Assembly (NCBI GenBank): GCA_002724635.1
Contig: PBPM01000107.1
Location: forward strand, 36,560 to 100,559
Length of the DNA: 64,000 nucleotides
Reading direction: 5' to 3'
Source: Rhodospirillaceae bacterium
GTDB taxonomy: Bacteria > Pseudomonadota > Alphaproteobacteria > UBA6615
The notes under the pieces were generated by a model. It made no database searches and was not told the DNA's origin. It saw nothing but the letters and a program-made list of their open reading frames with translations. Each line of letters starts with the position of its first letter. Within the stretch, counting starts at the first letter, position 1. The position numbers and the translations under genes are program-made. Of this stretch, positions 19,097-30,174 are shown one piece after another.

Positions 19097-19833
19097 CGCC
19101 TCTGTCCTTCATCTTTCTTCGCCACGTAGTGCTGCCAGAGATCCGGCCGCCGTTCGCGGGTTGCCTGTTCTGCCTGCGTCTTCCGCCATTCCGAGATCCG
19201 CCCGTGATGGCCAGATGTCAGAATTTCGGGAACCTTGCGTTCCTGTCCCTGCCGATCAACCCAGTCGGCCGGCCTAGTGTAATGCGGATACTCGAGAAGT
19301 CCGCGTTCAAAACTCTCTTCCGACAGCGATTCCACCGCACCCATTACACCCGGCAACAACCGAATTACCGCATCGAGCAACACAAGCGCCGCCGGCTCGC
19401 CGCCGGAAAGCACATAGTCGCCGACGCTGACTTCCTCGGCCTGCCATGCGTCGAGCACACGCTGATCAACACCTTCGTAGCGGCCACAAAGCAATATTAC
19501 GCCGGGGCCGTCCGCCAAGTCCCGGACACGAGCCTGATCCAGAGGACGACCGCGGGGCGTGAGATAGATGATCGGCCGCTTATCGTCAACTGGATTGACG
19601 GCTATGCGAAGCGCTGAGTCGACGATATCCGGGCGCATCACCATCCCCGCGCCGCCGCCGAAAGGCTCATCGTCGACGCTGCCATGCCGGTCTACCGCCT
19701 CGGCCCGGATATCCTGAACGTCAAGCCGCCAAGTTCCCTCGTCAAGCGCTTTTCCCGCCAAGGACTGCCCGAGCGACCCGGGAAACATCTCGGGAAACAG
19801 GGTTAACAAAGTAGCGGCCCAGGCGTCAGCCAT
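19093..19833 (-). CDS. trmD: tRNA (guanine-N1-)-methyltransferase TrmD
   Basis: A 246-residue SPOUT-class knotted methyltransferase that makes m1G37 in tRNAs with G36. The motifs [46 protein letters not shown] and [14 protein letters not shown] are all family-diagnostic and form the SAM-binding knot. It lies between rimM (8-base overlap) and rplS (4-base overlap) in the classic order. Confidence 0.97.
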   Translation of the reverse strand: MADAWAATLLTLFPEMFPGSLGQSLAGKALDEGTWRLDVQDIRAEAVDRHGSVDDEPFGGGAGMVMRPDIVDSALRIAVNPVDDKRPIIYLTPRGRPLDQARVRDLADGPGVILLCGRYEGVDQRVLDAWQAEEVSVGDYVLSGGEPAALVLLDAVIRLLPGVMGAVESLSEESFERGLLEYPHYTRPADWVDRQGQERKVPEILTSGHHGRISEWRKTQAEQATRERRPDLWQHYVAKKDEGQRR

Positions 19834-20410
19834 CGGTATCCTCGCGCCTGTCCCACGGGCCCGCCTTGTCGTTCGGTCCGCCGGACCACAGCATGGCCGC
19901 AGATTCTACCGTCACGCGCCTTGCCAAAAGGTTAATTTCCGGCACCGCAACCCGGGTAAAGGCTACCGTGCCCAGCCGGCCCGCATCGTCGACAACCTCA
20001 AGCATGTCACCGCCGCCGAAATTGTGCAGCGCCCGCACTGTGCCCAGCGCTTTGCCGTCGCTCGAGACGACATCGAGGCCCAGCAGGTCCGCATTGTAGA
20101 ATTCGTCCGCATCGGGTTCAGGTAGCCTTGCACGCGGCACATAGAAATGCTCGCCCTTGAGCGCCTCGGCAACGTCTCGATTCGCCACGCCCTCGATATG
20201 GACGAGTATCTGCCCCTTGCCCGTGCGGTTCCGCACCTTCAGGTCATACTCCCGCGTCCCGTCCTCGCTCTGCACCGGCCCGTAAGCACCGACGTCTTCC
20301 GGTACCTCCGTGAACGTACGGACGCGCAGCAGTCCATGCAGGCCGTGCGCGCCAGTCACCACGCCAAGGCAGATACGCACAGCCCCCTGATTTTCCGATT
20401 CGTAATCCAT
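19826..20410 (-). CDS. rimM: Ribosome maturation factor RimM
   Basis: About 194 residues. The N-terminal RimM domain ([18 protein letters not shown]) is followed by a PRC-barrel ([11 protein letters not shown] and [11 protein letters not shown]). It aids 30S head assembly near S19. I favour the ATG at 20410, which has GGAGA about 10 bases upstream; the in-frame ATG at 20422 sits too close to that sequence. Confidence 0.94.
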   Translation of the reverse strand: MDYESENQGAVRICLGVVTGAHGLHGLLRVRTFTEVPEDVGAYGPVQSEDGTREYDLKVRNRTGKGQILVHIEGVANRDVAEALKGEHFYVPRARLPEPDADEFYNADLLGLDVVSSDGKALGTVRALHNFGGGDMLEVVDDAGRLGTVAFTRVAVPEINLLARRVTVESAAMLWSGGPNDKAGPWDRREDTDG

Positions 20411-20464
20411 ATCGGCAACCATCTCCGGTCCGCTGCCCGGGCCCGTCCTAAAGACGGTCGGGCC

Positions 20465-20486
20465 GGCACCCGCCGGAGCGGGTGCC
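20465..20486. repeat. 9-bp inverted repeat between rpsP and rimM
   Basis: GGCACCCGC (20465-20473), loop CGGA, then GCGGGTGCC (20478-20486). It is a perfect 9-bp GC-rich hairpin without a T-tract on either strand. Its position in the short rpsP-rimM spacer suggests an mRNA processing or partial attenuation element that sets S16:RimM stoichiometry; this is inference. Confidence 0.6.
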
Positions 20487-20505
20487 AGAAATTCATGCAG
20501 CCCGG

Positions 20506-21009
20506 TCAGGATTTTTCCTCGTCACCCTCTACGTCGCCTGCCTCGGCAGTGGTGTCCTCGACGGGCGCCTCTTCGACAGATGCTTCCTCGGCCGGGGCAT
20601 CTTCGACAGACGTTTCCTCGGCGGCGACCTCCCCCTCGGCCGGCGCCTCGGCAGCAGCCACTGCGGCGGCTTCGACCGCCTCTGCCGCAGCCGCAGCGCG
20701 CTCCTGTGCCTTCGCCTTGGGCAGGTGCTGCTTCAACTGCTCGCGACGTGCCGGCAGCTCCATCAGGCTCTCGCCGGCCAGAAACTTGGCTACACGGTCC
20801 GACGGCTGGGCGCCGACGCTGAGCCAATGCTTGGCACGGTCCACGTCGAAGGCCACCCGGTTCGGGTCGTCCTTAGGCAGCATCGGGTTGTAGTGGCCGA
20901 TGCGCTCGATGAAGCGGCCGTCGCGCGCGCGCCGCGAGTCCGCGACCACGATCCGGTAGAAGGGCCGCTTTTTGGCGCCACCGCGCGCCAGGCGAATACG
21001 TAGAGACAT
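20506..21009 (-). CDS. rpsP: 30S ribosomal protein S16
   Basis: A 167-residue S16. The core ([20 protein letters not shown], then [13 protein letters not shown]) covers about residues 1-80. The remaining half is an Ala/Glu-rich acidic extension ([12 protein letters not shown] repeats), so the protein is twice the usual ~80-residue length. Long acidic tails are seen in other alphaproteobacterial S16 proteins. It is the first gene of the rpsP-rimM-trmD-rplS cluster. Confidence 0.96.
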   Translation of the reverse strand: MSLRIRLARGGAKKRPFYRIVVADSRRARDGRFIERIGHYNPMLPKDDPNRVAFDVDRAKHWLSVGAQPSDRVAKFLAGESLMELPARREQLKQHLPKAKAQERAAAAAEAVEAAAVAAAEAPAEGEVAAEETSVEDAPAEEASVEEAPVEDTTAEAGDVEGDEEKS

Positions 21010-21057
21010 GTTCAGGTTTTCCTTTGGGTTTGCGTGTTGTGTTTTTGTTGTCGTGTT

Positions 21058-21441
21058 TCAGTTCCGCGACGCGTGGACGGCCTCGAGCTTGTGCCCGTCG
21101 GGATCCAGCACGAAAGCGCCGCAGTAGGTGTCGCGATATTCCGGGCGGATACCCGGCGGGCCGTCGTCGGTCGCGCCCGCAGCGAGCGCGGCGACATAAA
21201 AGGCATCGACCTGGGCCTGAGAATCGGCCGCCAGCGCGATGTGCCGGCCGTCGTCCGGCACCACCGTCAGCGGATCGCGCAGGTTGATCCACAGGGCCGG
21301 TCCGCCGCCCTTGGGCCACCAGGACATGGTGCCCAGCTTCTCGAGAAACCGCTCGTGACCCAGCGCACCGAGAACGACGTCGTAGAACTTCGCCGAGCGT
21401 TCGAGGTCGGTAACGCCGATCGATACATGATGAAACACCAT
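21058..21441 (-). CDS. VOC family protein (glyoxalase/bleomycin-resistance fold)
   Basis: A 127-residue single vicinal-oxygen-chelate domain. It begins M-V-F-H-H-V-S-I-G-V-T-D-L-E-R-S, with the metal-ligand His near the start, and ends F-V-L-D-P-D-G-H-K-L-E-A-V with the Glu ligand. Such proteins bind a divalent metal and act on diverse small molecules; the substrate is unknown. It sits between ffh and rpsP on the same strand, an unusual insertion in that conserved block. Confidence 0.88.
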   Translation of the reverse strand: MVFHHVSIGVTDLERSAKFYDVVLGALGHERFLEKLGTMSWWPKGGGPALWINLRDPLTVVPDDGRHIALAADSQAQVDAFYVAALAAGATDDGPPGIRPEYRDTYCGAFVLDPDGHKLEAVHASRN

Positions 21442-21451
21442 TGCTGGTCTC

Positions 21452-22822
<1,371 letters not shown>

Positions 22823-22834
22823 CGGCACCCTTCC

Positions 22835-23164
22835 TTGTCGGCGGCCACGCGCACGCGGCCTTGCAAACATCGCGTCATGCCCAACGGCGAACGCGCCAGT
22901 GCGCGAAACTCGCGGGCTGGCGGAGCTCCGGCTCCACGCCGGAGCCGCATCTCTATCGATGCGGAATGGCGCGGAACCTATGCGAAGCCGGATGTGGGGT
23001 CAAGCTTCACTCTGCAGGACAATGATCGGCATCGTGCTAGACTGGCCCTCGCCCCGCACGGACCGCGCCAGGTTCTCGACCTGAAGCAGGCTTTCCAGAA
23101 GATCGAAGACACCCGCGTCCGCCGCCAGGTGGTCCAGCTGGTGAAATCGCTCGACCGCAGCTGA
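22835..23164 (+). CDS. Possible small protein or gene remnant in the ffh-dapF spacer
   Basis: This 416-base spacer holds one plus-strand frame of up to 109 residues. Its N-terminal half is Arg/Pro-rich and looks non-coding. The C-terminal 32 residues (Q-V-L-D-L-K-Q-A-F-Q-K-I-E-D-T-R-V-R-R-Q) are helical and resemble the tails of some alphaproteobacterial helix-turn-helix proteins. It may be a decayed regulator or a chance frame; I recognise no complete domain. A 7-bp inverted repeat (CGGCTCC/GGAGCCG, 22929-22947) lies inside it. Confidence 0.25.
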   Translation: MSAATRTRPCKHRVMPNGERASARNSRAGGAPAPRRSRISIDAEWRGTYAKPDVGSSFTLQDNDRHRARLALAPHGPRQVLDLKQAFQKIEDTRVRRQVVQLVKSLDRS

Positions 23165-23238
23165 GCGCCGCACGGCGGCAAACGCCCCAGGCTATTCAGG
23201 GTGGACGCGAGGGGGCCGGCGGCCCTATATCCCCGCCC

Positions 23239-24084
23239 ATGGTCATGCGCAACTTCATAAAGATGCACGGGCTCGGCAATGACTTCGTCATTGTCGATGC
23301 GCGCGACAACCCGCTTCGCGTCAGCGATGCCGGGACCCGCCGCCTGTCCGACCGGCACACCGGGATCGGCTTCGACCAGCTGATCACCCTCGACGCGCCG
23401 GCGGACGACGGCGCGGATGTGGACGTGCGCATCTTCAACGCCGACGGCGGCGAAGTTGCGGCCTGCGGCAACGCCATGCGCTGCGTGGCCTGCCTGCTGT
23501 TGAACGGCGGCGACCAGCCCTTGCGAATCCGCACCGGCGCAGGGCTCCTCGAGGCATGGCGTGACGGGCCGGCGCACTTCGCCGTCGATATGGGTCCGGC
23601 GCGTGACGCATGGCAGGACATCCCAATGGCGCGCGAATGCGACACCGATCACCTGCCGCTCGCGCGCGGCCCGCTGACCGATCCGGTCGGCGTCAACATG
23701 GGGAACCCCCACGCCGTCTTCTTCGTGGACGACATCGCGGCCATCCCGATCGAGACCCTCGGCCCCGCGCTCGAACACGACCCGCTGTTCCCCGAGCGCG
23801 CCAACATCGGCGTCGCCCAGCTCACTGGGCCCGACCGGCTGCGCCTGCGTGTCTGGGAACGCGGGGTCGGGCTGACGCGCGCCTGCGGCTCGGGCGCCTG
23901 CGCGGCCGCCGTCGCCGGCCATCGCCGCGGCCTCACGGGCCGCCACGTCACGATCGACGTGGACGGCGGCACCCTAGCGCTCGAATGGCGCAACGACAAT
24001 CATGTGATCATGTCCGGTCCGGCCGAGGAGAGCTTCCGCGGCGTCGTGGGCGAGGATGTCTTCGCGAGCGGCGATCATGGCTGA
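23239..24084 (+). CDS. dapF: Diaminopimelate epimerase
   Basis: A 281-residue cofactor-independent racemase converting LL- to meso-diaminopimelate for lysine and peptidoglycan. The two catalytic cysteines are Cys76 in ACGNAMRC and Cys216 in ACGSGACA; MHGLGNDFVI is the conserved N-terminus. The start could be the ATG at 23239 or 23245. Its 3' end overlaps mtaB by 8 bases. Confidence 0.96.
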   Translation: MVMRNFIKMHGLGNDFVIVDARDNPLRVSDAGTRRLSDRHTGIGFDQLITLDAPADDGADVDVRIFNADGGEVAACGNAMRCVACLLLNGGDQPLRIRTGAGLLEAWRDGPAHFAVDMGPARDAWQDIPMARECDTDHLPLARGPLTDPVGVNMGNPHAVFFVDDIAAIPIETLGPALEHDPLFPERANIGVAQLTGPDRLRLRVWERGVGLTRACGSGACAAAVAGHRRGLTGRHVTIDVDGGTLALEWRNDNHVIMSGPAEESFRGVVGEDVFASGDHG

Positions 24085-25357
24085 GACCGGTGCCGCCGAG
24101 ATCCTTACCTTCGGGTGCCGCCTGAATGCCTACGAATCAGAGGTCATGCGTCAGCATGCCGAGGCGGCCGGCCTCACCGACACCGTCATTGTCAACACCT
24201 GCGCCGTAACCTCCGAAGCCGAGCGGCAGGCACGCCAAGCGATCCGCCGCGCGCGGCGGGCCAACCCGGACGCCCGGATCGTGGTCACCGGCTGCGCCGC
24301 CCAGATCGACCCCGAGGTCTATGCCGCCATGGACGAGGTCGATGTCGTTCTCGGCAACACGGAGAAGCTCGAACCCGCGCGCTTCGCGGCGCTTGGCGAT
24401 ACCCGCGATCATGCGCGGATTCAGGTCAACGACATCATGTCCGCGCGCAAAACCGCCGCCCACCTGGTCGAGGGTTTCGACAGACGCGCCCGGGCCTTCA
24501 TCCAGGTCCAGAACGGCTGCGATCACCGCTGCACCTTCTGCGTCATTCCGTTCGGGCGCGGCAACTCGCGCAGCGTGCCCATCGGCACCATCGTCGAGCA
24601 GGTTCGAACACTGGTCGCGAACGGCATCGCCGAGGTGGTGCTCTCGGGCGTGGACATGACCTCCTACGGCGCGGACCTGCCTGGCCGGCCGCGCGCCGGC
24701 CAGATGATCCGACGGGTGCTTGCGAACGTGCCCGAGCTGCCACGCCTGCGGCTCAGCTCCATCGACGTCGCCGAGATTGATGACGACCTCATGACGCTGA
24801 TCGCCGACGAGCCACGGCTGATGCCGCACCTGCATCTGAGTCTGCAGGCCGGCGATGACATGATCCTCAAGCGGATGAAGCGCCGCCACAGCCGGGCACA
24901 GGCCATCGACTTCTGCGCCGAGGCGCGCCGCTTGCGCCCGGATATCGTCTTCGGCGCGGACCTGATTGCCGGGTTCCCGACCGAGACCGACAACATGTTC
25001 GACCGCTCCCTGGCACTGGTCGAGGAGTGTGGACTGACCCATCTCCACGTCTTCCCCTATTCGCCGCGGCCCGAGACGCCGGCCGCGCGCATGCCCCAGT
25101 TCGACCGGGCGCTCATCAAGGACCGCGCCGCCGCGCTCCGCGCCGCGGGCAACGCCGCGCTGGCAAACTTTCTGGCCGGCGAGGTCGGCCGCGACCGCGA
25201 CGTGCTGATCGAGCGCCCCGGCCTCGGCCGGACCGAGCAGTTCGCCGAGGTCCGGCTGGACGCTAAGGACGGCGATGCCGGCCAGATCGTCACCGCGCGG
25301 ATTACAAGCGCCGACGCGACGGGTCTCACGGGCACAGCCCGGCGGGACGCGGCATGA
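24077..25357 (+). CDS. mtaB: tRNA (t6A37) methylthiotransferase MtaB
   Basis: A 426-residue radical SAM methylthiotransferase. The N-terminal UPF0004 cysteines are in TFGCRLN, NTCAVT and TGCAAQ. The radical-SAM triad C148-x3-C152-x2-C155 lies in GCDHRCTFC, and a TRAM-like C-terminus is present. The FGCRLN form points to MtaB, which makes ms2t6A37, not MiaB. The ATG at 24077 overlaps dapF. The ftsY start overlaps its stop (ATGA), so dapF-mtaB-ftsY is an operon. Confidence 0.94.
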   Translation: MAETGAAEILTFGCRLNAYESEVMRQHAEAAGLTDTVIVNTCAVTSEAERQARQAIRRARRANPDARIVVTGCAAQIDPEVYAAMDEVDVVLGNTEKLEPARFAALGDTRDHARIQVNDIMSARKTAAHLVEGFDRRARAFIQVQNGCDHRCTFCVIPFGRGNSRSVPIGTIVEQVRTLVANGIAEVVLSGVDMTSYGADLPGRPRAGQMIRRVLANVPELPRLRLSSIDVAEIDDDLMTLIADEPRLMPHLHLSLQAGDDMILKRMKRRHSRAQAIDFCAEARRLRPDIVFGADLIAGFPTETDNMFDRSLALVEECGLTHLHVFPYSPRPETPAARMPQFDRALIKDRAAALRAAGNAALANFLAGEVGRDRDVLIERPGLGRTEQFAEVRLDAKDGDAGQIVTARITSADATGLTGTARRDAA

Positions 25358-26301
25358 GCGGCGAAGGCGGCTGGCTGTCGCGGCTGCGCTCGGGCCTGTC
25401 GCGCAGCTCCGAGCGCCTCGCCGGCGACATCGGCGCCATCTTCACCGCGCGGCGCATCGACGCCGACGCGCTCGCCGAACTTGAGGATGCGCTCATCATG
25501 GCCGATCTCGGTGTCGCCACCTCCGCGAAGCTCGCCGCCAATCTCGGCGCAAGGAAATTCTCCGGAGATGCCGATGCGACAGCCGTACGCACCGCGCTCG
25601 CCGAGGACATCGCAGCCCTGCTCGTGCCCGTCGCCCGACCACTCACCGACCTGGCAACCGACGGGGCATCCACCCCGCGCGTGATTCTGGTCGCCGGCGT
25701 GAACGGCACCGGCAAGACCACCACCATCGGCAAACTCGCCGCACGGTTCAAGGAGGACGGGCGGACGGTCATGCTCGCCGCGGCCGACACCTTCCGGGCG
25801 GCGGCGATCGACCAGCTTCGGCTCTGGGGCGAACGGATCGACGTCCCGGTCGTCGCGCAGGACCAGGGGAACGATCCGGCCGCCGTCGCCTTCGACGCCA
25901 TTGGAAAAGCCCGCGACGCGAGCGCGGACCTGCTCCTCATCGACACCGCGGGGCGCCTCCACAACAAGGCCAACCTGATGGCCGAGCTCGAGAAGATCAT
26001 CCGCGTCATCCGCAAGGTCGACGCGGAGGCACCGCACGAGGTGCTCCTCGTGCTCGACGCGACAACGGGCCAGAACGCCCATGCGCAGGTCGAGACCTTC
26101 CGCGATCTGGTGGATGTGAGCGGCCTCGTCGTCACCAAGCTCGACGGCTCGGCGCGCGGCGGCGTGATCGTCGGCCTCGCCGATGCCTTCGCGCTGCCGA
26201 TCTATGCCATCGGCGTGGGCGAGGGCGTCGATGATCTCCGGCCCTTCGACGCCGACGTGTTCGCGCGCAACCTGCTCGATCTCGACGGCCCGGCCGCCTG
26301 A
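25354..26301 (+). CDS. ftsY: Signal recognition particle receptor FtsY
   Basis: A 315-residue NG-domain GTPase without a long acidic A-domain, the short form usual in alphaproteobacteria. The P-loop GVNGTGKTT begins at residue 115; DTAGRLHNKANLM, TKLDGSARGG and G-V-G-E-G-V-D-D-L-R-P-F complete the SRP GTPase signature. It docks Ffh-ribosome complexes at the membrane. It is coupled to mtaB. Confidence 0.96.
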   Translation: MSGEGGWLSRLRSGLSRSSERLAGDIGAIFTARRIDADALAELEDALIMADLGVATSAKLAANLGARKFSGDADATAVRTALAEDIAALLVPVARPLTDLATDGASTPRVILVAGVNGTGKTTTIGKLAARFKEDGRTVMLAAADTFRAAAIDQLRLWGERIDVPVVAQDQGNDPAAVAFDAIGKARDASADLLLIDTAGRLHNKANLMAELEKIIRVIRKVDAEAPHEVLLVLDATTGQNAHAQVETFRDLVDVSGLVVTKLDGSARGGVIVGLADAFALPIYAIGVGEGVDDLRPFDADVFARNLLDLDGPAA

Positions 26302-26308
26302 CCGAGCC

Positions 26309-27172
26309 ATGACCACCCTCGTCGCGCTCGCCGTCCTCCTGTCAGCCTTGTTGCACGCGAGCTGGAACGCGCTTGTCAAGGGCGGCAACGACGGCTGGCT
26401 GACAGGCACGCTAATCTCCTTCTTCGCCGCGGCCGCCGGCGTCGTCGCGGTGATCGCCCTTTCCCTATGGCCCGCGCCGCACCACTGGCCATGGCTGATC
26501 GGGTCGGGTGCCCTGCATGCCGGGTACTTCATTCTTCTGATGTGCGCCTACACCTATGGCGACCTGGGAAAGGTTTATGCGATCGCCCGCGGCACCGCAC
26601 CGCTGGTCATCGTGGCGCTTGCCGGACCGCTGGTCGGCGATGTGCCAAGCTGGAAGGAAGTCGCCGCGATCCTCGTTGTGGTCACCGGCGTGGTCACCCT
26701 GACGTTCGAACCGGGGAAATTCGCGACGGCGGACGCGCGCGCAGTCATCCTCGCGCTCCTGACCGGAAGCATGATCGCGGCCTATTCGCTATTCGACGCC
26801 GTCGGAATCCGCACCATCGGCCCCGAGCTTGAACTCGCCTCGGTCGCCTACGGAAGCTGGCTTATGATTTTCACGGCCATTCCGGTGCTCACCATCTCGG
26901 GGGTTATCCGGCGCGGCAGGATCGTTCCCTACTTGCGCGCCAACGCCTTGCAGGGCGCAGTCGGCGGCGGGATCGGCGTGGCCAGCTACATGCTAATCCT
27001 CTTCGCGTTCGCCAATGCGTCCGTCGCCAGCGTCGCGGCGCTGCGCGAGACGGGGGTCGTGTTCGCGGCCCTGATCGGGACCTTTGTCCTTGGCGAACGC
27101 TTCGGCAAACGCCGCATCCCGGCCGCAATACTGGTAGCACTCGGCGCCGGCGCGGTTCGCTTCGCCGCCTGA
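26309..27172 (+). CDS. DMT/EamA family transporter
   Basis: A 287-residue protein with about ten hydrophobic helices, beginning L-V-A-L-A-V-L-L-S-A-L-L-H-A-S-W-N-A and containing two EamA repeats. The ATG at 26309 follows ftsY by seven bases, so it probably belongs to the dapF-mtaB-ftsY-yciB transcript. The substrate is unknown. Confidence 0.88.
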   Translation: MTTLVALAVLLSALLHASWNALVKGGNDGWLTGTLISFFAAAAGVVAVIALSLWPAPHHWPWLIGSGALHAGYFILLMCAYTYGDLGKVYAIARGTAPLVIVALAGPLVGDVPSWKEVAAILVVVTGVVTLTFEPGKFATADARAVILALLTGSMIAAYSLFDAVGIRTIGPELELASVAYGSWLMIFTAIPVLTISGVIRRGRIVPYLRANALQGAVGGGIGVASYMLILFAFANASVASVAALRETGVVFAALIGTFVLGERFGKRRIPAAILVALGAGAVRFAA

Positions 27173-27246
27173 CGCGACCGATCACGCGCGGCGCGAGTCA
27201 GTTGGGGCTTCCCGACGCATCCCAACAATCGTAGGTTCCCGCCGTC

Positions 27247-27876
27247 ATGCGACCTTGGATCAAACTGGCAATCGAGGCGGGCCCCCTCGTCGTCTTCTTC
27301 ATCGTGAACGGCCGCGATGGGCTGCCGGCTTTCCGGCACCTCTGGCTCGCCGAGGGCAAAGAGCCCATGGCCGAGCAGGGCCTTTTCGAGGCCACGGCGG
27401 CCTTTATGGTCGCGACTCTCATTGCGCTGGCGGCGGGCTGGATGCTCGAGCGCCGTCTGCCGGTGATGCCGCTCGTCAGCGGCATATTCGTGCTCTTCTT
27501 CGGCGGCCTGACGCTGGTGCTCGCAGACGAGACCTTCATCAAGCTCAAACCGACCCTTGTGAACACGCTGTTCGCGGCGATCCTGTTCGGCGGCCTCGCC
27601 ACCGGACGTTCGTTGCTCAAGCCGCTGTTCGGCGCGGCGGTGCAGCTCACCGAGCGTGGCTGGAGTCAGCTCACCCTGCGCTGGGCGGTCTTCTTCGTGG
27701 TGCTGGCGATCCTGAACGAGATCGTCTGGCGCAATTTCTCGACCGACTTCTGGGTCTCGTTCAAGCTGTTCGGGATCATGCCGCTGACCTTCGTCTTCGC
27801 GGCGGCCCAGACCCCGCTCTTCCTGCGCGAGCAGGTACCGGACGATGCGGCGGACAAGACGTCCGACGACGGCTAG
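27247..27876 (+). CDS. yciB: Inner membrane-spanning protein YciB (septation protein A family)
   Basis: A 209-residue polytopic protein with the family start K-L-A-I-E-A-G-P-L-V-V-F-F-I-V-N-G. The mid-region contains F-G-G-L-T-L-V-L-A-D-E-T-F-I-K-L-K-P-T, characteristic of YciB/IspA septation proteins, and about five hydrophobic helices are visible. It is involved in envelope integrity and division. The position after ftsY is common in alphaproteobacteria. Its stop overlaps the convergent Nudix stop by 3-4 bases. Confidence 0.93.
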   Translation: MRPWIKLAIEAGPLVVFFIVNGRDGLPAFRHLWLAEGKEPMAEQGLFEATAAFMVATLIALAAGWMLERRLPVMPLVSGIFVLFFGGLTLVLADETFIKLKPTLVNTLFAAILFGGLATGRSLLKPLFGAAVQLTERGWSQLTLRWAVFFVVLAILNEIVWRNFSTDFWVSFKLFGIMPLTFVFAAAQTPLFLREQVPDDAADKTSDDG

Positions 27877-28451
27877 CCGATCTCGACGCTTGCACACGGC
27901 GGGTTGCCGAAGGGCGGAAAATCGTCGCGGCCCTCGGTCTCGAAATACTGTTCCAGCGCCCAGCGCACGGTCGGAAATGCGATCTCGTCCCACGGGATCG
28001 ATGCCCGGTCGAACAGACCCACCTCCAGGCTCTCCGCCCCCGCCGCCACGTCACGCGACAATAGCCGCGCGCGGTAGATGGTCTGCACCTGGGAGATCCG
28101 CGCGACGTTGTAAACGGCCAGCAGCCGGTCAATCCCGATTTCCGCGCACGCCTCCTCCCGCGCCTCGCGGACCGCGCCGTCCTCGGTCGTCTCCCCCAGT
28201 TCCAGATAGCCCGCCGGCAGCGTCCAGAAACCAATCCGCGGCGCAATCGCGCGCCGGCACAGAAGTATCCGCGCCGCATCTGCGCCGTCGGGCTGCCAGA
28301 CAACCACCGCGCCGGTCACGACCTTGGGATTCTCGTAGTGAATGAAACCGCATTCGCGGCAGACCTGGCGCGGACGCTCGTCGCCATCCGGCACTTCCGT
28401 GTGAACCGGACCCTGCGGCGCGCCGCCGGGTGGCGGGGAAGTCATTATCAT
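27873..28451 (-). CDS. Nudix hydrolase with N-terminal zinc ribbon half-site
   Basis: A 192-residue protein. C-R-E-C-G-F-I-H-Y-E-N-P-K-V-V-T-G-A is typical of Nudix proteins with a zinc-ribbon-like N-terminus (NudC-like/ADP-ribose pyrophosphatase group), although only one Cys pair is visible. The Nudix box is G-Y-L-E-L-G-E-x7-R-E-A-R-E-E-A-x-A-E. It should hydrolyse an NDP-X substrate such as NADH or ADP-ribose; this is not certain. ATGs at 28451 or 28445 are both possible. Confidence 0.85.
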   Translation of the reverse strand: MIMTSPPPGGAPQGPVHTEVPDGDERPRQVCRECGFIHYENPKVVTGAVVVWQPDGADAARILLCRRAIAPRIGFWTLPAGYLELGETTEDGAVREAREEACAEIGIDRLLAVYNVARISQVQTIYRARLLSRDVAAGAESLEVGLFDRASIPWDEIAFPTVRWALEQYFETEGRDDFPPFGNPPCASVEIG

Positions 28452-28641
28452 GCACGGACTCTCGCCCGCGCGACGGCAAAAATCAAAACACTTGTGGGCG
28501 TGACCGGGGCCAAGCGCCGGGAATGGCTGGCCGGCCAGTCGACATCGCCGACCTTGCGGCCCCACAGGCGTTCACAGGCCGCCGCGGCCTGGTCTGCGAA
28601 GGCCCGGGGATCGCGGACCCGACGCGCGGCCACACCGGCTC

Positions 28642-29844
28642 CTAACTCGCGGACGCCGAGAGCGCCGCGACCCCGGGCAGGGTCTTGCCCTCGAGCCACT
28701 CGAGAAACGCGCCGCCCGCCGCGGAGACATAGCTAAGGTCGCCGGCCACGCCGGCATGGTTCATGGCCGCGACCGTATCACCACCGCCCGCGACCGAGAG
28801 GAGCGAACCGGACTTCGTGAGTTCCGCGGCGACATGGGCGACCTGCACCGTTCCCCGGTCGAACGGCACGATCTCGAACGCGCCCAGCGGCCCGTTCCAC
28901 ACGAGGGTGCGCATGTCGGCGATACGCGCGGCAAGCCCAGCCACGCTCTCGGGCCCGACATCGAGGATCATCTGGTCGGCCGGTACCGCGTCCACCGGCA
29001 CCACGCGGTTCTCCGCGCCCGCCTTGAACTCCTCGGCGATCACGGCATCGGACGGCAACACCACCTCGCAGCCGATTTCATCCGCCCGCGCGAGGATACC
29101 GCGCGCCGTCTCCGCCATGTCGTGCTCGCACAGGGATGCGCCCACATCGATGCCCATCGCGTTCAGGAAGGTGTTCGCCATGCCCCCGCCGATCACGAGC
29201 TGGTCGACGCGCTCGATCAGGTTGCCGAGTAGGTCCAGCTTCGTGGCGATCTTCGCGCCGCCGACGACCGCCATCACCGGCCGTTCGGGATTGCCGAGCG
29301 CGCTGTTCAGCGCCTCGAGCTCGGCCCGCATCAGGCGGCCCGCAAAAGCCGGCAGCCGGTGCGCCACGCCCTCGGTCGAGGCATGGGCGCGGTGCGCGGC
29401 GGAGAAGGCGTCATTCACGTATAGCTCGCCGAGCTCCGCCAGCGCGGCGGAAAAGTCGGGATCGTTCGCCTCCTCGCCGATATGGTAGCGGAGGTTTTCG
29501 AGCACGAGGATGTCCCCGTCCACCATCGCCGCGGCGGCGTCCAGCGCCGCATCGCCGACACAGTCGGGCGCAAATGCGACCGGGCGGCCGAGGACAGCGC
29601 CGAGCTCCTTCGCCACCGGCGCCAACGACATCTCCAGCACCCGCTCTCCCCCTGGCCGACCGAAATGGGAGGCGACGAGCACCCGTGCGCCCTTGTCGGC
29701 GAGCTCGAGGATCGTAGGCGCGAGGCGCTCCAGCCGTGTCCGATCGCTCACGGCGTCGCCGCTAATCGGCACGTTCAGGTCGGCCCGCAGGAGGACCCGT
29801 TTTCCGGTGACGTCGATATCGTCGAGGGTGCGAAACGCGCTCAT
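28642..29844 (-). CDS. pgk: Phosphoglycerate kinase
   Basis: A 400-residue glycolytic/Calvin-cycle kinase. [26 protein letters not shown]-like V-L-E-N-L-R-Y-H, and [14 protein letters not shown] are diagnostic, along with the C-terminal G-G-G-D-T-V-A-A nucleotide loop. The ATG at 29844 (MSAFRTLDD) is the conserved start. gap and tkt are not adjacent in this window. Confidence 0.96.
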   Translation of the reverse strand: MSAFRTLDDIDVTGKRVLLRADLNVPISGDAVSDRTRLERLAPTILELADKGARVLVASHFGRPGGERVLEMSLAPVAKELGAVLGRPVAFAPDCVGDAALDAAAAMVDGDILVLENLRYHIGEEANDPDFSAALAELGELYVNDAFSAAHRAHASTEGVAHRLPAFAGRLMRAELEALNSALGNPERPVMAVVGGAKIATKLDLLGNLIERVDQLVIGGGMANTFLNAMGIDVGASLCEHDMAETARGILARADEIGCEVVLPSDAVIAEEFKAGAENRVVPVDAVPADQMILDVGPESVAGLAARIADMRTLVWNGPLGAFEIVPFDRGTVQVAHVAAELTKSGSLLSVAGGGDTVAAMNHAGVAGDLSYVSAAGGAFLEWLEGKTLPGVAALSASAS

Positions 29845-30174
29845 GCCAGCTGATATTCCATGCAATCTCTCGGGAGGCACCGCCGCGCGCGCGGCGACTG
29901 CCCCGTTATAGCAGCGCGCAAGGCAACGTAAAGCGGTGCGGTACGCCACCGCACTTACCCGCGTGCGCGCGATGGCGCTATCCTCGCACCATGCCCAGCG
30001 ATTTCTCGCCCCCCGACCGGTTCGCCTACAACGAGCCAGACCGTGAGGTTCGGCTGGTCCTATAGCGAGTACTGAGGCGCCCGGCGACAGGTCGCGCCCG
30101 CGGGGCTTATCATTCGGAACCAAACTAATGCCTTCCTGTCGAATGTGTCGGTCTACGCGAAACCCGCCTAGCGC
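29845..30174. other. Intergenic region between pgk and the MFS gene
   Basis: This 330-base spacer contains no convincing gene. A plus-strand ATG at 29991 opens a 24-codon frame ([20 protein letters not shown] and four more residues) with a coding-like composition that ends at TAG. It may be the head of a lost gene, but I recognise no family. The pgk promoter should lie near its left end. Confidence 0.35.
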
